The notes under the pieces were generated by a model. The model did no database searches, was not told where the DNA came from, and saw nothing but the letters and a program-made list of their open reading frames with translations. Of a stretch of DNA of 64,000 nt, positions 8,482-17,417 are shown one piece after another. Position 1 is the first letter of the stretch; the number at the start of each line of letters is the position of its first letter. Where the stretch lies: the NCBI GenBank assembly GCA_016712105.1, contig JADJRU010000007.1:124001-188000 (forward strand), read 5' to 3'. This DNA comes from Ahniella sp. (GTDB taxonomy: Bacteria > Pseudomonadota > Gammaproteobacteria > Xanthomonadales > Ahniellaceae). Made by a program: the position numbers and the translations under genes.

Positions 8482-9521
8482 TGCGGTGTGCGCTCGCTTT
8501 CAAAGGATTCTTGGACGGTGCCGGTCTCGGCATCAGGCAGTTGCGGATCAGCCCAGCTTTCCAGGTTGCGCTCGCGGTCGGACCCAGGCGTTTGGCCATC
8601 GGCCCGAAAGCCTTGCATCACGGCCAGCCAGCTGCCGTAGACCGGGTTCGGCAGCATGAACCAGGTTCGGCCCCAGTGGCTGTCGGCGCCTTCTTTTGTG
8701 GCCAGGGCGCGCCTTTGTTCGGGGCGCTGGTGCACGTGGTCGACGAAGTCGCCGAGGTTGTCGCCGAACATCATCGCCACACGAAACTGGCTGGCCACAC
8801 ATTGCCGGCGCGGCCCTTTCTCGCGGCTGCCGTCGTCATTGGTGCCGCCAAAATTGCGGAACACCACGTTCGCACCATCGGCGCGAACCGGAAACCCTTC
8901 ACGGCGCAAGGTCTCGACGACCGGCGTACGCTGATTCTCGCGGCGATTCGTCACGTAGAACACCGTGGCGCCTTTTGCTTCGGCGTCGCGCAACAGGCGA
9001 ACGGCGGCCGGATAACCACGCGCCTTCTGTTCAGCGCCCCAACAGTCGAAATACCCTTCGTCGAACTGGATGAATCGTTTCGCCAGGCCGCGTGCGTTGA
9101 ACGCGTCGTTGTCGACGATCGTCTCATCGATATCCACGATGATGGCCGGTGGCTTGCGTTCGCTCGGGTGGTCCAACTCACTCGTTGCCAGAGCATGGCC
9201 CGGAGCTGCCAGTGCCTGATCGAGCTGCATGCCGGCGGCACCGTAGATGCTGGAGATGACCGCCTCGGATTCATAGGCTGACTGCATCCACAACACGGCA
9301 TAGGCCTCGTTGGCGGGCAGAAAGCCGTCCTGTGGCGGCAAGTAGCTGCAACTCGGCGTTTTGAATTCGACCGGCACCCATTGTGCGTCGATACAAGAAA
9401 CCACCGCGGCGACCCGCGCATCCAGATCACCTGCGTCATTCGCGGTCATCGGTTCGGATCGTCGACCGTTCTGGCATGCCGCCAGCAAGACCAGCGACGA
9501 CAACAACACAAGGTGGCGCAT
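8478..9521 (-). CDS. Outer-membrane lipoprotein acid phosphatase, 5'-nucleotidase e(P4) family
   Basis: HAD-superfamily phosphatase anchored by lipid. The N-terminus MRHLVLLSSLVLLAAC is a lipoprotein signal with the lipobox LAAC. The catalytic motif DIDETIVDN (DxDxT) lies near the middle, FYVTNR supplies HAD motif II, and MMFGDNLGDF supplies the acidic motif. Members hydrolyse nucleotides such as NMN or AMP in the periplasm, and some support cofactor uptake. I chose ATG 9521 to begin the signal peptide; ATG 9530 also works. It is coupled to pyrF by ATGA, an interesting pairing of nucleotide salvage with pyrimidine synthesis. The substrate is not determined by the sequence. Confidence 0.9.
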   Translation of the reverse strand: MRHLVLLSSLVLLAACQNGRRSEPMTANDAGDLDARVAAVVSCIDAQWVPVEFKTPSCSYLPPQDGFLPANEAYAVLWMQSAYESEAVISSIYGAAGMQLDQALAAPGHALATSELDHPSERKPPAIIVDIDETIVDNDAFNARGLAKRFIQFDEGYFDCWGAEQKARGYPAAVRLLRDAEAKGATVFYVTNRRENQRTPVVETLRREGFPVRADGANVVFRNFGGTNDDGSREKGPRRQCVASQFRVAMMFGDNLGDFVDHVHQRPEQRRALATKEGADSHWGRTWFMLPNPVYGSWLAVMQGFRADGQTPGSDRERNLESWADPQLPDAETGTVQESFESERTPQ

Positions 9522-9655
9522 GGGCGGCATCAGGATTCGGGAATGCGCCAGTTTAGCAGGCGCCCGACTCCGTTCGATCTTGCCCTCAGGGCGCCGCTGG
9601 GGGACACTCACGAATCATCGACGCGCAGTACCAGCCACAATCCGGGGAGCCCACC

Positions 9656-10873
9656 ATGTCGGATCAGTTCACGGTTGTCACCAAACAAGGTTTCGGTAGC
9701 CGGTTTGGCAATTCCATCAAAGGCATGATCTTCGGATTCGTGTTTTTCGTCGGGTCCTTTCCGCTGTTGTGGATCAACGAAGGCCGTGCCGTGTCGGTTG
9801 CCAAATCACTGGCCGAAGGCGCAAAGTCGGTGGTCAGTGTGGTTGCCGAATCACTGGATGTCGACAACGAGGGCAAACTCGTACACCTGAACGGATTGGT
9901 GGAAGCCGATACCGACCCGGTTGATCCGATCTCCGGCGTCACAGTGCAAGCGCTGGGCCTGAAGCGTGAAGTAGAGATGTATCAGTGGATCGAGAATGAA
10001 AAGCGCGAAAGTGTCCAGAAAACCGGCGGTGGCACGGAACAACGCATCACTTACAGTTATCGCACCGATTGGGACGACGAGAGAATCGACTCCGATTCTT
10101 TTCATCGAACCGAGGGCCACGAGAACCCTGGCGATTGGCCGTTGCGCAGCGAGAGTTTCCGCAGTGACAATGCGACTGTTGGTGCATTCACGCTGGGCGC
10201 CGGCGCGCGCCAAGAGCTGAGCGGCTGGTCGAGCCTCAATGTGGGTCTGGCCATCGAATTCCCGGATTCCTTCGGCGAGTTCCAACGGGTCAGCGATACC
10301 GAGTATTACCTCGGCGAAAATCCGAAAGATCCGCAAGTCGGCGACATGCGCGTGCGCTTCAACTTCCAGCCCGAAGCGACATACAGTGTGGTTGCCCGGC
10401 AATCGGGTGACGTGCTCGATACTTACGAAACCAGCAACGGCCGCACGATCCTGCTCGTCGAGCGTGGCGAAAAGACCGCAGCCGAGATGTTCAAGGCCGC
10501 CCAGGATCGCAACAGCACGCTCACCTGGATCCTGCGTGGCGTCGGTGCGTTTGTCATGTGGATCGGCCTGATCACGATCTTCGCGCCACTGAGCCGACTG
10601 TTCGACATCCTGCCGTTCCTCGGCAACCTGGCATCGAAGGGCATTGCGCTGATCAGCGCGGTGATGTCGGTGTTCCTGTCCTTGATGACCATCGGCTTCG
10701 CCTGGATTTTCTATCGGCCGCTGCTCGGCGGAACACTGGTGGTGTTGGCCGTCGCACTGGTCTGGTGGATGCGTCGCGGCAAAAAGCCTGCCATGGCCAG
10801 CACGAACATGGGGCCACCTTCAGCACCGTCGGGTCCGCCGATGGCACCGCCACCACCGCCACCGGCCGCTTGA
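9656..10873 (+). CDS. TMEM43 family membrane protein
   Basis: A protein of 405 residues. One hydrophobic helix lies near residues 22-40 (IFGFVFFVGSFPLLWINEGRAV), then a long soluble domain, then three helices from about residue 282 to 370, ending in a Pro-rich tail (PPPPPPAA). The N-terminal helix followed by NEGRAV and the C-terminal helix trio are characteristic of TMEM43/LUMA-like proteins, whose bacterial role is unknown. A ribosome site (GGGGAG) precedes ATG 9656. The gene lies 9 bp before an AIM24-family gene, so the two are probably co-transcribed. Confidence 0.85.
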   Translation: MSDQFTVVTKQGFGSRFGNSIKGMIFGFVFFVGSFPLLWINEGRAVSVAKSLAEGAKSVVSVVAESLDVDNEGKLVHLNGLVEADTDPVDPISGVTVQALGLKREVEMYQWIENEKRESVQKTGGGTEQRITYSYRTDWDDERIDSDSFHRTEGHENPGDWPLRSESFRSDNATVGAFTLGAGARQELSGWSSLNVGLAIEFPDSFGEFQRVSDTEYYLGENPKDPQVGDMRVRFNFQPEATYSVVARQSGDVLDTYETSNGRTILLVERGEKTAAEMFKAAQDRNSTLTWILRGVGAFVMWIGLITIFAPLSRLFDILPFLGNLASKGIALISAVMSVFLSLMTIGFAWIFYRPLLGGTLVVLAVALVWWMRRGKKPAMASTNMGPPSAPSGPPMAPPPPPPAA

Positions 10874-10882
10874 GGATCGGAC

Positions 10883-11575
10883 ATGTCCGCAAAAACCCTG
10901 AAGGAGTTTCTCGCCGAAACCGGCGACACCGAAAGCAACCAACCCTGGGAGCTCGAGAATGAACGCATCCTCGAGGTGAAGCTTTACAACCAGCGTGTCT
11001 GGATGAAGGCCGGTGGCATGGTGGCCTATCGGGGTGCCATGAAGTTCGAACGCGAAGGTGCGTTCGAACATGGTGCGTCGCGGTTCTTCAAGGAGTTTCT
11101 GACCGGCGAGGGCGCCAAGCTCACCAAGTGCACCGGCAGCGGCCGGCTGTATCTGGCCGAAGGCGGCAAGCGCATCACGCTGATCAAACTCGATGGGGAT
11201 TCGATCACCGTGAATGGCAGCGACCTGCTGGCGTTCGAAGACGGCATCCAATGGGATATCCGCATGACGCGGAAACTCTCCGGCATGGTGGCCGGCGGCT
11301 TGTTCAACCTGCAGCTTCAGGGCAAAGGGCTGGTGGCCATCACCACTCACGGCCGCCCGCTGACGTTGCGCGTGAAACCCGATAGTTCGGTGTACACCGA
11401 TCCAAACGCCACGGTGGCGTGGTCATCCAATCTCGAGCCCGAGTTCAAGACCGATATCAGTTTCAAGACACTGATTGGCCGCACCAGCGGCGAGTCGGTC
11501 CAGATGGCATTCAAGGGTGACGGCTTTGTGGTGGTCCAGCCCTACGAGGAACAGCCGTTTCAAGCCAAGCGCTGA
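10883..11575 (+). CDS. AIM24 family protein
   Basis: A soluble protein of 230 residues with no signal peptide or membrane helix. The pattern VWMKAGGMVAYRGAMKFEREG near residue 40, then GRLYLAEGGKRITL and later LSGMVAGGLFNLQLQGKG, fits the AIM24 beta-rich fold (related to tryptophan RNA-binding attenuator-like folds). The bacterial function is not established; the yeast member is mitochondrial. It follows the TMEM43-like gene by 9 bp with a GAGGATCGGAC ribosome region, which suggests a joint role at the membrane. That is inference. Confidence 0.85.
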   Translation: MSAKTLKEFLAETGDTESNQPWELENERILEVKLYNQRVWMKAGGMVAYRGAMKFEREGAFEHGASRFFKEFLTGEGAKLTKCTGSGRLYLAEGGKRITLIKLDGDSITVNGSDLLAFEDGIQWDIRMTRKLSGMVAGGLFNLQLQGKGLVAITTHGRPLTLRVKPDSSVYTDPNATVAWSSNLEPEFKTDISFKTLIGRTSGESVQMAFKGDGFVVVQPYEEQPFQAKR

Positions 11576-11687
11576 TCCCGTTCCGGCACAAATGGAACTT
11601 TGGCGGACTCGCAGCGTCTGAGGCACCCCGGTCGGGTTTGCTTCAGACCTGCCCACATCCCTTCTTCAAAAGTCGGAGCGGATCCAC

Positions 11688-12413
11688 TTGAGTGTCGACG
11701 TCCACACAAAGGTTCCGCTGTTCGACGTGCGCGCCCTCACGCGAGTGTTCGGGCACGGCGAGAGTGCTGTTCACGCGCTGCGCGGCATCGATCTGGAGTT
11801 GGCCGAAGGCGAAGTGGTGATCCTGCTTGGCCCCTCAGGTTCGGGCAAATCCACCCTGCTGAATATCCTCGGCGGGCTTGATGCCCCGACACAGGGTTCG
11901 GTGAAGTTTGCCGGACGTGCGCTGCATGACATGGACGAGCGCGAACTCACTGACTATCGGCGCACGTGGGTCGGTTTCATCTTCCAGTTCTACAACCTCA
12001 TTCCCAGCCTCACGGCGCGCGAGAACATCGAACTCGTGACGGACATCGCGGTGAATCCACTGCCTGTGGACGAGGCGCTTGCGATGGTCGGTCTCTCCCA
12101 TCGGGGCGAGCATTTTCCGGCGCAATTGTCGGGCGGTGAACAACAGCGCGTGGCCATTGCACGCGCACTGGCGAAACGTCCGCGAATGCTGTTCTGCGAT
12201 GAGCCAACCGGAGCGCTGGACCTGAAGACGGGTGTGCTCACCCTGGAAGCACTGATGCAAGCGAACCACGCATTCGGCACCACGCTGATGATCGTCACCC
12301 ACAACGCAGACATTGCGCGTCTGGGTGATCGCGTCATCCACTTTGCCGACGGTCGGATCCGCGAGATCGTGCACAACCCGGTTCGAGCGAAGCCAGCGGA
12401 TCTGCATTGGTAG
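11688..12413 (+). CDS. ABC transporter ATP-binding protein, MacB/LolD type
   Basis: A single nucleotide-binding domain of 241 residues. Walker A GPSGSGKST (about residue 48), the Q loop (FQFYNLIP), the signature LSGGEQQRVAIARAL, Walker B MLFCDEPTGALD and the H-loop VTHN are all intact. This sub-type partners FtsX-fold permeases. The start is TTG 11688; no better ATG lies upstream in frame. The permease gene begins 4 bp after the stop, and an adaptor gene follows, giving a complete three-gene exporter. Confidence 0.92.
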   Translation: MSVDVHTKVPLFDVRALTRVFGHGESAVHALRGIDLELAEGEVVILLGPSGSGKSTLLNILGGLDAPTQGSVKFAGRALHDMDERELTDYRRTWVGFIFQFYNLIPSLTARENIELVTDIAVNPLPVDEALAMVGLSHRGEHFPAQLSGGEQQRVAIARALAKRPRMLFCDEPTGALDLKTGVLTLEALMQANHAFGTTLMIVTHNADIARLGDRVIHFADGRIREIVHNPVRAKPADLHW

Positions 12414-12417
12414 TCCC

Positions 12418-14784
12418 ATGCGACCGCTGACGCGCAAACTGTTCCGAGACCTCTGGCGCATGCGCGCGCAGTCGCTGGCCGTGGTGTCGTTGTTGGCGAT
12501 CGGAATCGGCTTGCTGGTGTCGTCGCTGGGGATGAAAACATCGCTCGCCGATTCGCGCGACCGGTATTACCTCGACAAACGCTTGTCCGATCTGCAGGTG
12601 CAACTGGTTCGCGCACCGTTGCGTCTGGTCGATCGGATTCAGGCACTGCCGGGCGTTCAGGACATCGAGGCGCGTGTCGCCGCGCCGGCACTGCTGGAAT
12701 TGCCAGGCATCACGGAACAGATGACGGCGCGCCTGATGTCGATCGACGAGGCCGAGCAGACGCGCGTGAACCGTCCGTGGCTCATTCGTGGACGCTGGCC
12801 CGACCAGGACAGCGGTCGGCGCGAAGTGGTGTTGAACGAGGCTTTTGCCGACGCGCATCAGCTGCAGCCCGGAAGCCACCTGGACGCAACGATCCGCGGT
12901 GGTCGTGAACGACTGGAGATCGTCGGCATCGCCAATTCACCCGAGTTTGTGTTCGTCAGTCCGCCGGGCCAGCTGTTCCCGCAGCCGGATCGTTATGCAC
13001 TGATCTGGATGCCGCGTCGCGCGCTGGAGCAAGCGGCGGATCTCGATGGGGCATTCAACGACCTGGTGCTCCGGGTATCCGCCGATGCCGATATCGCCAT
13101 GCTGAAGCGATCATTGAAGGATCTGCTCGGCCGCTACGGCGCGCAGCCCGCTCAAGGGCGGGACCGCATTCCCTCGGCGCGGTTCCTCGATCAGGAACTG
13201 GACCAGCTGGCGACCATGGCAACCTTGATTCCACCGGCATTCCTGGCCGTGGCGGCGTTCCTGCTGAACGTGGCACTGACTCGATTGGTGGAAGCCGAGC
13301 GCTCGAACATCGGCTTGCTCAAGGCGTTCGGATTCCGCGCCTGGGAAGTGGCGATGGGTTATCTCGGCATGGCACTGGTGCTCGTGCTGTTGGGTTTGCT
13401 CACCGGCGCGGTGTTGGCTCAAGCCCTCGGACAGATGATGGCTTCTCTGTACCTCACGGTCTATCGCCTGCCCGACTTGCCGTTCGCCACGAGCGTTTCC
13501 GCATGGGCGATTGCGGCTGGCGTCGCCGCGCTGGCAGGTGCCGCCGGCTGCATCAACGCCATTCGCCGGGTGTTGCGCTTGAGTGCCGCGCAAGCGCTGA
13601 TGCCGCCCCCGCCGCCGGCGTTCAAACACGGATGGCGCGGCGCCGAAGCGTTTTCCCGTCAGTTCGACACGCTCACTCGTGTGGTGCTGCGGCGGATCAT
13701 CGGCTTCCCTAGACGTTCTCTGACGACCATTTTTGGCGTGGTGTGTGCACTCTCCCTGCTGATTCTGGCGCGCCAGTTTCCGATCGCAATCGACCAGTTG
13801 CTCGCAATCACGTTCGAAGGCACCCGCCGTCAGGATTTCAGTCTCACTCTGATCGAAGCGCAGGGTCTGGACGACTGGCAAGCCCTCAAGCGTCTTCCGG
13901 GTGTGCTGGAAGCCGAACCATTCCGCACGGTGCCGGCGGTGTTCCGGTTTGGCAGCCGCGAAGCCGACGAAGCTCTGGTCGGCTTGGTCAAGGGCGCCAG
14001 TCTGGAGCGACTGGTCGACTACAACGGGGTACCGTTTGCCGTGCGCGACGACGGGTTGGTCATCACACGCGGGCTGGCGTCACAACTTGGTGCGACGGTC
14101 GGTGACCGGATCGAAGTCGAGATCACGCGCGGCCAACAAGTGCGTCTGCAGTTGCCGGTGCTCGCGGTGGTAACCGTTGCGGTGGGCAACAATGCCTATC
14201 TCGACCTCGACGTGCTTGGGCAATTCCTTCGTGAACCCGGCCGAATCGGCGGCGTGCATGTCCGCATTGATTCGCTGGATCGGGAGGCGTTCCACGAAGC
14301 CGTTCGCGGTACACCCGGTATTGCCGGTGTCAGCGATCTGGCGCGGGCACGCGATTCGCTGCAGCGCACGTTCAAGGAAGGTGCCGGCGTGATGACTGGC
14401 ATCTTCGTGACGTTTGCCGTGCTGATGGCCGTGGGGATCGCCTTCGCAACCAGTTCGGTCACGCTCGCCGAACAGCGACGTGATCTGGCGACACTGCAGG
14501 TGCTCGGGTTCAGCCGCCGTGAGGTGTCCTACGTTCTGCTGGCCGAAATCGGTGCACTCACGCTGATCGCGCTACCGCTGGGCGTGTTGCTCGGCCATTG
14601 GTTTGCGATGCAGTTCCTGCAAGCCATGGCCACTGATCTGTTCACGTTCCCGGCACGATTCGAGTCGGGTGCTTATGCCACAGCCGCTGCCATCGTGCTG
14701 GCGTCGATTATCGCCGCGGCGCTGCTGGTCCGGCGCGAGGTGGATGCCATCAATCTGGTCGAAAGCCTGAAGTCCCGGGAGTGA
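12418..14784 (+). CDS. ABC transporter permease with two FtsX domains
   Basis: A protein of 788 residues. There is an N-terminal membrane helix (SLAVVSLLAIGIGLLVSSLG), a periplasmic domain, three helices near residues 263-400, then a second helix/periplasmic domain and a final helix trio (about 655-780). This duplicated FtsX architecture matches fused permeases of the DevC/MacB-related superfamily that act by mechanotransmission rather than forming a substrate channel. ATG 12418 follows the ATPase stop by 4 bp. The stop overlaps a GTG that could start the next gene. The substrate cannot be read from the sequence. Confidence 0.9.
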   Translation: MRPLTRKLFRDLWRMRAQSLAVVSLLAIGIGLLVSSLGMKTSLADSRDRYYLDKRLSDLQVQLVRAPLRLVDRIQALPGVQDIEARVAAPALLELPGITEQMTARLMSIDEAEQTRVNRPWLIRGRWPDQDSGRREVVLNEAFADAHQLQPGSHLDATIRGGRERLEIVGIANSPEFVFVSPPGQLFPQPDRYALIWMPRRALEQAADLDGAFNDLVLRVSADADIAMLKRSLKDLLGRYGAQPAQGRDRIPSARFLDQELDQLATMATLIPPAFLAVAAFLLNVALTRLVEAERSNIGLLKAFGFRAWEVAMGYLGMALVLVLLGLLTGAVLAQALGQMMASLYLTVYRLPDLPFATSVSAWAIAAGVAALAGAAGCINAIRRVLRLSAAQALMPPPPPAFKHGWRGAEAFSRQFDTLTRVVLRRIIGFPRRSLTTIFGVVCALSLLILARQFPIAIDQLLAITFEGTRRQDFSLTLIEAQGLDDWQALKRLPGVLEAEPFRTVPAVFRFGSREADEALVGLVKGASLERLVDYNGVPFAVRDDGLVITRGLASQLGATVGDRIEVEITRGQQVRLQLPVLAVVTVAVGNNAYLDLDVLGQFLREPGRIGGVHVRIDSLDREAFHEAVRGTPGIAGVSDLARARDSLQRTFKEGAGVMTGIFVTFAVLMAVGIAFATSSVTLAEQRRDLATLQVLGFSRREVSYVLLAEIGALTLIALPLGVLLGHWFAMQFLQAMATDLFTFPARFESGAYATAAAIVLASIIAAALLVRREVDAINLVESLKSRE

Positions 14785-14792
14785 TCCACACC

Positions 14793-15926
14793 ATGAATGC
14801 CCGTCAACGCACCCTGCTCTTCGGCACCGTCATTGCCGTCACCGCGCTGTCGCTGTTCACCTGGGCCTGGTGGCCCAAAGCGCGCCCGGTACGCATGGTC
14901 GAAGTGGAGCGCCAGGCACTGGAAGTCCAGCGGATTGACCAGGGCTTTGCCCGCGTCCGCGAGTTGTATGTGATCAGCGCACCCGTGCCTGGCACCTTGT
15001 CCCGGATCGAACTGGAACCGGGTGATGCAGTCAGTGCGGGCGATGTGATCGCCAGACTGTCGCCACTCGCGAGTACACCCCTTGATCCACGTGCTTCGGC
15101 GATGGCCGATGCAGCGGTCGACACTGCGCGTGCCCAGGTGAATCAGGCCGAAGCGGCAGCCAGTTCAGCACGCGACCTCCGCGCCCGCAGTGAACGGATG
15201 CTGGAACAGAAGCTGATTCCCGAACGCGAACTCACCGCCGTTCGGGCGGCCGAACGAGAGGCCGAAGCAAGACTGGCGGCTACCCGCGCCAGCCTGCGCC
15301 AAGCCCAGGTCAACGCAAGTTGGAACACACGTGCCGGGGATCATGTACTCGAACTGACCGCACCCATTGATGGCGTGGTGCTGAAACGTTGGCAGGAGAG
15401 TGCCGGCTCTGTCGCCACGGGCACGCCCCTGCTCGAACTCGGTGACACCCGGCAATTGGAAGTGGTTGCCGAATTCCTGTCCCAGGAGGCAGCCGACATG
15501 GAAGTGGGCGCCAAAGCGTCGATCGAGGCTTGGGGTGGCCCGCCGCTGGCAGCCGAGGTCAGTCGGATCGAACCGCTCGGTGAACTCAGGATTTCTGCGC
15601 TGGGCGTGGAGGAACGCCGCGTGCGCGTGATCCTTCAGTTGAAGGAACCCGCTGCGAAGCTGGGTCATGGGTTTCAGGTGGACGCACGCATCACGGTACT
15701 GGCCTTGCCGGATGTGTTGGTGGTGCCTTTGGAAGCGCTGCAGCGCCGAGGGACCGATTGGCAGGTCTGGGTGGTCGAGCAAGAGCGTGCGAAAGCAGTG
15801 ACAGTGGACGTCGGTGCGAATGACGGCCGCTTCCGCGAGATCCGCTCGGGGCTCAGCGCAGGTCAGCAGGTGGTGCTGAATGCACCGGCAGTGTTGGTTA
15901 CCGGCGATCGGGTGAGTGGGCCTTGA
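14793..15926 (+). CDS. Periplasmic adaptor (HlyD/MacA family) of the ABC exporter
   Basis: A protein of about 377 residues with an N-terminal signal anchor (TLLFGTVIAVTALSLFTWAWW), a split lipoyl/barrel-sandwich domain (IELEPGDAVSAGDVIARL and later APIDGVVLKRWQE), a helical hairpin rich in Ala, Glu and Arg between them, and a C-terminal beta-barrel region. The adaptor links the inner-membrane FtsX-type permease to an outer-membrane channel, probably a TolC-like protein encoded elsewhere. I prefer ATG 14793 with GGAG 10 bases upstream; GTG 14781 is an alternative that overlaps the permease stop. Confidence 0.9.
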   Translation: MNARQRTLLFGTVIAVTALSLFTWAWWPKARPVRMVEVERQALEVQRIDQGFARVRELYVISAPVPGTLSRIELEPGDAVSAGDVIARLSPLASTPLDPRASAMADAAVDTARAQVNQAEAAASSARDLRARSERMLEQKLIPERELTAVRAAEREAEARLAATRASLRQAQVNASWNTRAGDHVLELTAPIDGVVLKRWQESAGSVATGTPLLELGDTRQLEVVAEFLSQEAADMEVGAKASIEAWGGPPLAAEVSRIEPLGELRISALGVEERRVRVILQLKEPAAKLGHGFQVDARITVLALPDVLVVPLEALQRRGTDWQVWVVEQERAKAVTVDVGANDGRFREIRSGLSAGQQVVLNAPAVLVTGDRVSGP

Positions 15927-15967
15927 GATCCCCTACGGGAATCGTGCAAACCAAGTCTCCCGGAATT

Positions 15968-16070
15968 TGTCATTGCGAGGAGCGCAGCGACGCGGCAATC
16001 TCGTATTTGCCTCACACTCGATCGCAAGCTCAAGTTTGCCGCGCCCTTCGGGCTCGCGCTGACAGCAATA
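15968..16070. repeat. Intergenic palindromic repeat of the CATTGCGAG...GGCAATC type
   Basis: The spacer after the exporter operon contains GTCATTGCGAGG and CGCGGCAATCTCG, with a later GCCGCGCCCTTCGGGC hairpin. The same core words recur twice near 35.07 and 35.28 kb in a more complete palindromic form. It is non-coding as far as I can see. Such dispersed intergenic palindromes are common in proteobacteria; no function is claimed. Confidence 0.55.
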
Positions 16071-16154
16071 GCGGAGAAAGCGGGGAAATTGCGTCGGCTT
16101 TCGCGGGCCGAAAGCAGAGCAAACGGCGGATGCTGTCCACCATGGAGGCCCATC

Positions 16155-16553
16155 ATGGTGCGCAAATTATGGTTGGTGCAGTGGTTCGTGTTGTTATCCG
16201 TTGCAGGATCAAGCAGTGCAGGCGCAGCGCAACTCGACGCAACCGAAGCGTTCGTGTTGCGACTCGACAGTTTCGATTACGCCATGGTGCCCGGGGTTCT
16301 GGAGTTTGCCGCCTCGGGATCCATCACCTTGCTGGCGCCGAACCAGCTTCAGCAGTGTCGTCGGGCCAATGGCGCGTCACAACCCGCCAGCAGTCATCGG
16401 CTGATTTACGACTCCCTCGGACGGTTCGTCTATCTCGCGGATCCGTTCATTCGCGTCGACGGTCGGGTGGCGCAACTCAGTTCTACGTCCGGCGACATGG
16501 TCTGTGCGGGCGGGTTAGCTGTCGATCGGCTGTTTGCCGGGTCGTTCGAATGA
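16155..16553 (+). CDS. Small secreted protein ending in an LFAGSFE tail
   Basis: A protein of 132 residues. A signal peptide (RKLWLVQWFVLLSVAGSSSAGA) precedes a soluble domain containing two cysteines. I recognise no family. The last residues are DRLFAGSFE, matching the F-x-x-x-F-E tail seen on other exported proteins in this window. I chose ATG 16155, which begins the signal peptide and follows a GGAGG-like site (ATGGAGGCC). It stands alone between an exporter operon and coaX, with a tiny gene overlapping its stop. Confidence 0.65.
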   Translation: MVRKLWLVQWFVLLSVAGSSSAGAAQLDATEAFVLRLDSFDYAMVPGVLEFAASGSITLLAPNQLQQCRRANGASQPASSHRLIYDSLGRFVYLADPFIRVDGRVAQLSSTSGDMVCAGGLAVDRLFAGSFE

Positions 16554-16726
16554 CCCATCGTGTCATCTGCACCTTTGGTCGCGAAGGACTGTCGTTGCTG
16601 CTGACCGACGGTGAAGTCATGCTGGCACTCGGCGACGTGATGCTGGGTCATCTGGTCGAGTCGCCGTCGGCTCCGTTGCCGCTTACGGCAGGACCTGCAA
16701 ACCCAGAAACACCAGATCCGGTTTGA
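16550..16726 (+). CDS. Possible tiny protein overlapping the preceding stop
   Basis: A 58-residue frame (MTHRVICTFG...) whose ATG overlaps the previous TGA (AATGA), suggesting coupled translation. It runs 44 bp into the 3' end of the convergent coaX. It has no recognised domain; its middle is hydrophobic. The coupling is the only positive evidence, so this could be a chance frame. Confidence 0.25.
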   Translation: MTHRVICTFGREGLSLLLTDGEVMLALGDVMLGHLVESPSAPLPLTAGPANPETPDPV

Positions 16727-17417
16727 GTTCGGCGTGATCAGTCAGCATGCCGGCGAGCACTTCGGCACCTCCGCCGTGTACCCAGAGCCTTGGTGTGCCG
16801 GCACATTGCGCCTGCGCCGTGCGCATCGCGCGTTCCGCAAAACCGGCAGCGGCATGCCAGGCGCCACTTTGCAGTGCGTTCTCGGTGTTGGTCGCGAAGT
16901 CTTCGACCTTGCCCTCGCGCAACCAATGTACGCGCGCCGCACTGGCGAGCACGGCAGCGCGCATGGTTTCCGGGCCCGGCGCAATCCAGCCACCATGATG
17001 CAGCCCGGTGGCATCCACAAAGTCCGCAGTGAGGGCCGTGCCACAGCCGATGATCACCGTGTCCGCCAGATCACGCGCCGCTACCAGCGAGGTCAGCATC
17101 CGATCCACACCCAGCCGGCTGGGATCGGCGTATCGCGTGCGCAGGGCACCACCATGTTGTGCCGTCGTGATGCGTTCGATCCGCAGATCCGGCCAGACCT
17201 TGGCGATCGTGGCCAAAGCGCCCTGCGTGACCATTTCGTGGGCCACTGCGGCCAAGCGCAAGCGGTCCGGGCGCTGCAGGTCATGTAATCCGCGCTCGAA
17301 CATGCCGCGCCAGTCACCATCACCATGCCCCACGGCGAATGCGCGCATGATCTGCCCGTTGGTGACTTCAGCGTATTTCAGTCGGGAATTGCCGACATCG
17401 ATGAGCAATTCATTCAT
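16683..17417 (-). CDS. coaX: Type III pantothenate kinase
   Basis: Phosphorylates pantothenate, the first step of coenzyme A synthesis. The ASKHA fold is visible: MNELLIDVGNSRLKYA (phosphate-1 motif), later SRLGVDRMLTSLVAA, TVIIGCGTALTADFVD (phosphate-2) and HHGGWIAPGPETM. The length of 244 residues is normal for CoaX. ATG 17417 is chosen because it starts directly at the conserved N-terminus, and it overlaps the birA stop by 8 bp. Type III enzymes are generally not inhibited by CoA. Confidence 0.95.
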   Translation of the reverse strand: MNELLIDVGNSRLKYAEVTNGQIMRAFAVGHGDGDWRGMFERGLHDLQRPDRLRLAAVAHEMVTQGALATIAKVWPDLRIERITTAQHGGALRTRYADPSRLGVDRMLTSLVAARDLADTVIIGCGTALTADFVDATGLHHGGWIAPGPETMRAAVLASAARVHWLREGKVEDFATNTENALQSGAWHAAAGFAERAMRTAQAQCAGTPRLWVHGGGAEVLAGMLTDHAELKPDLVFLGLQVLP

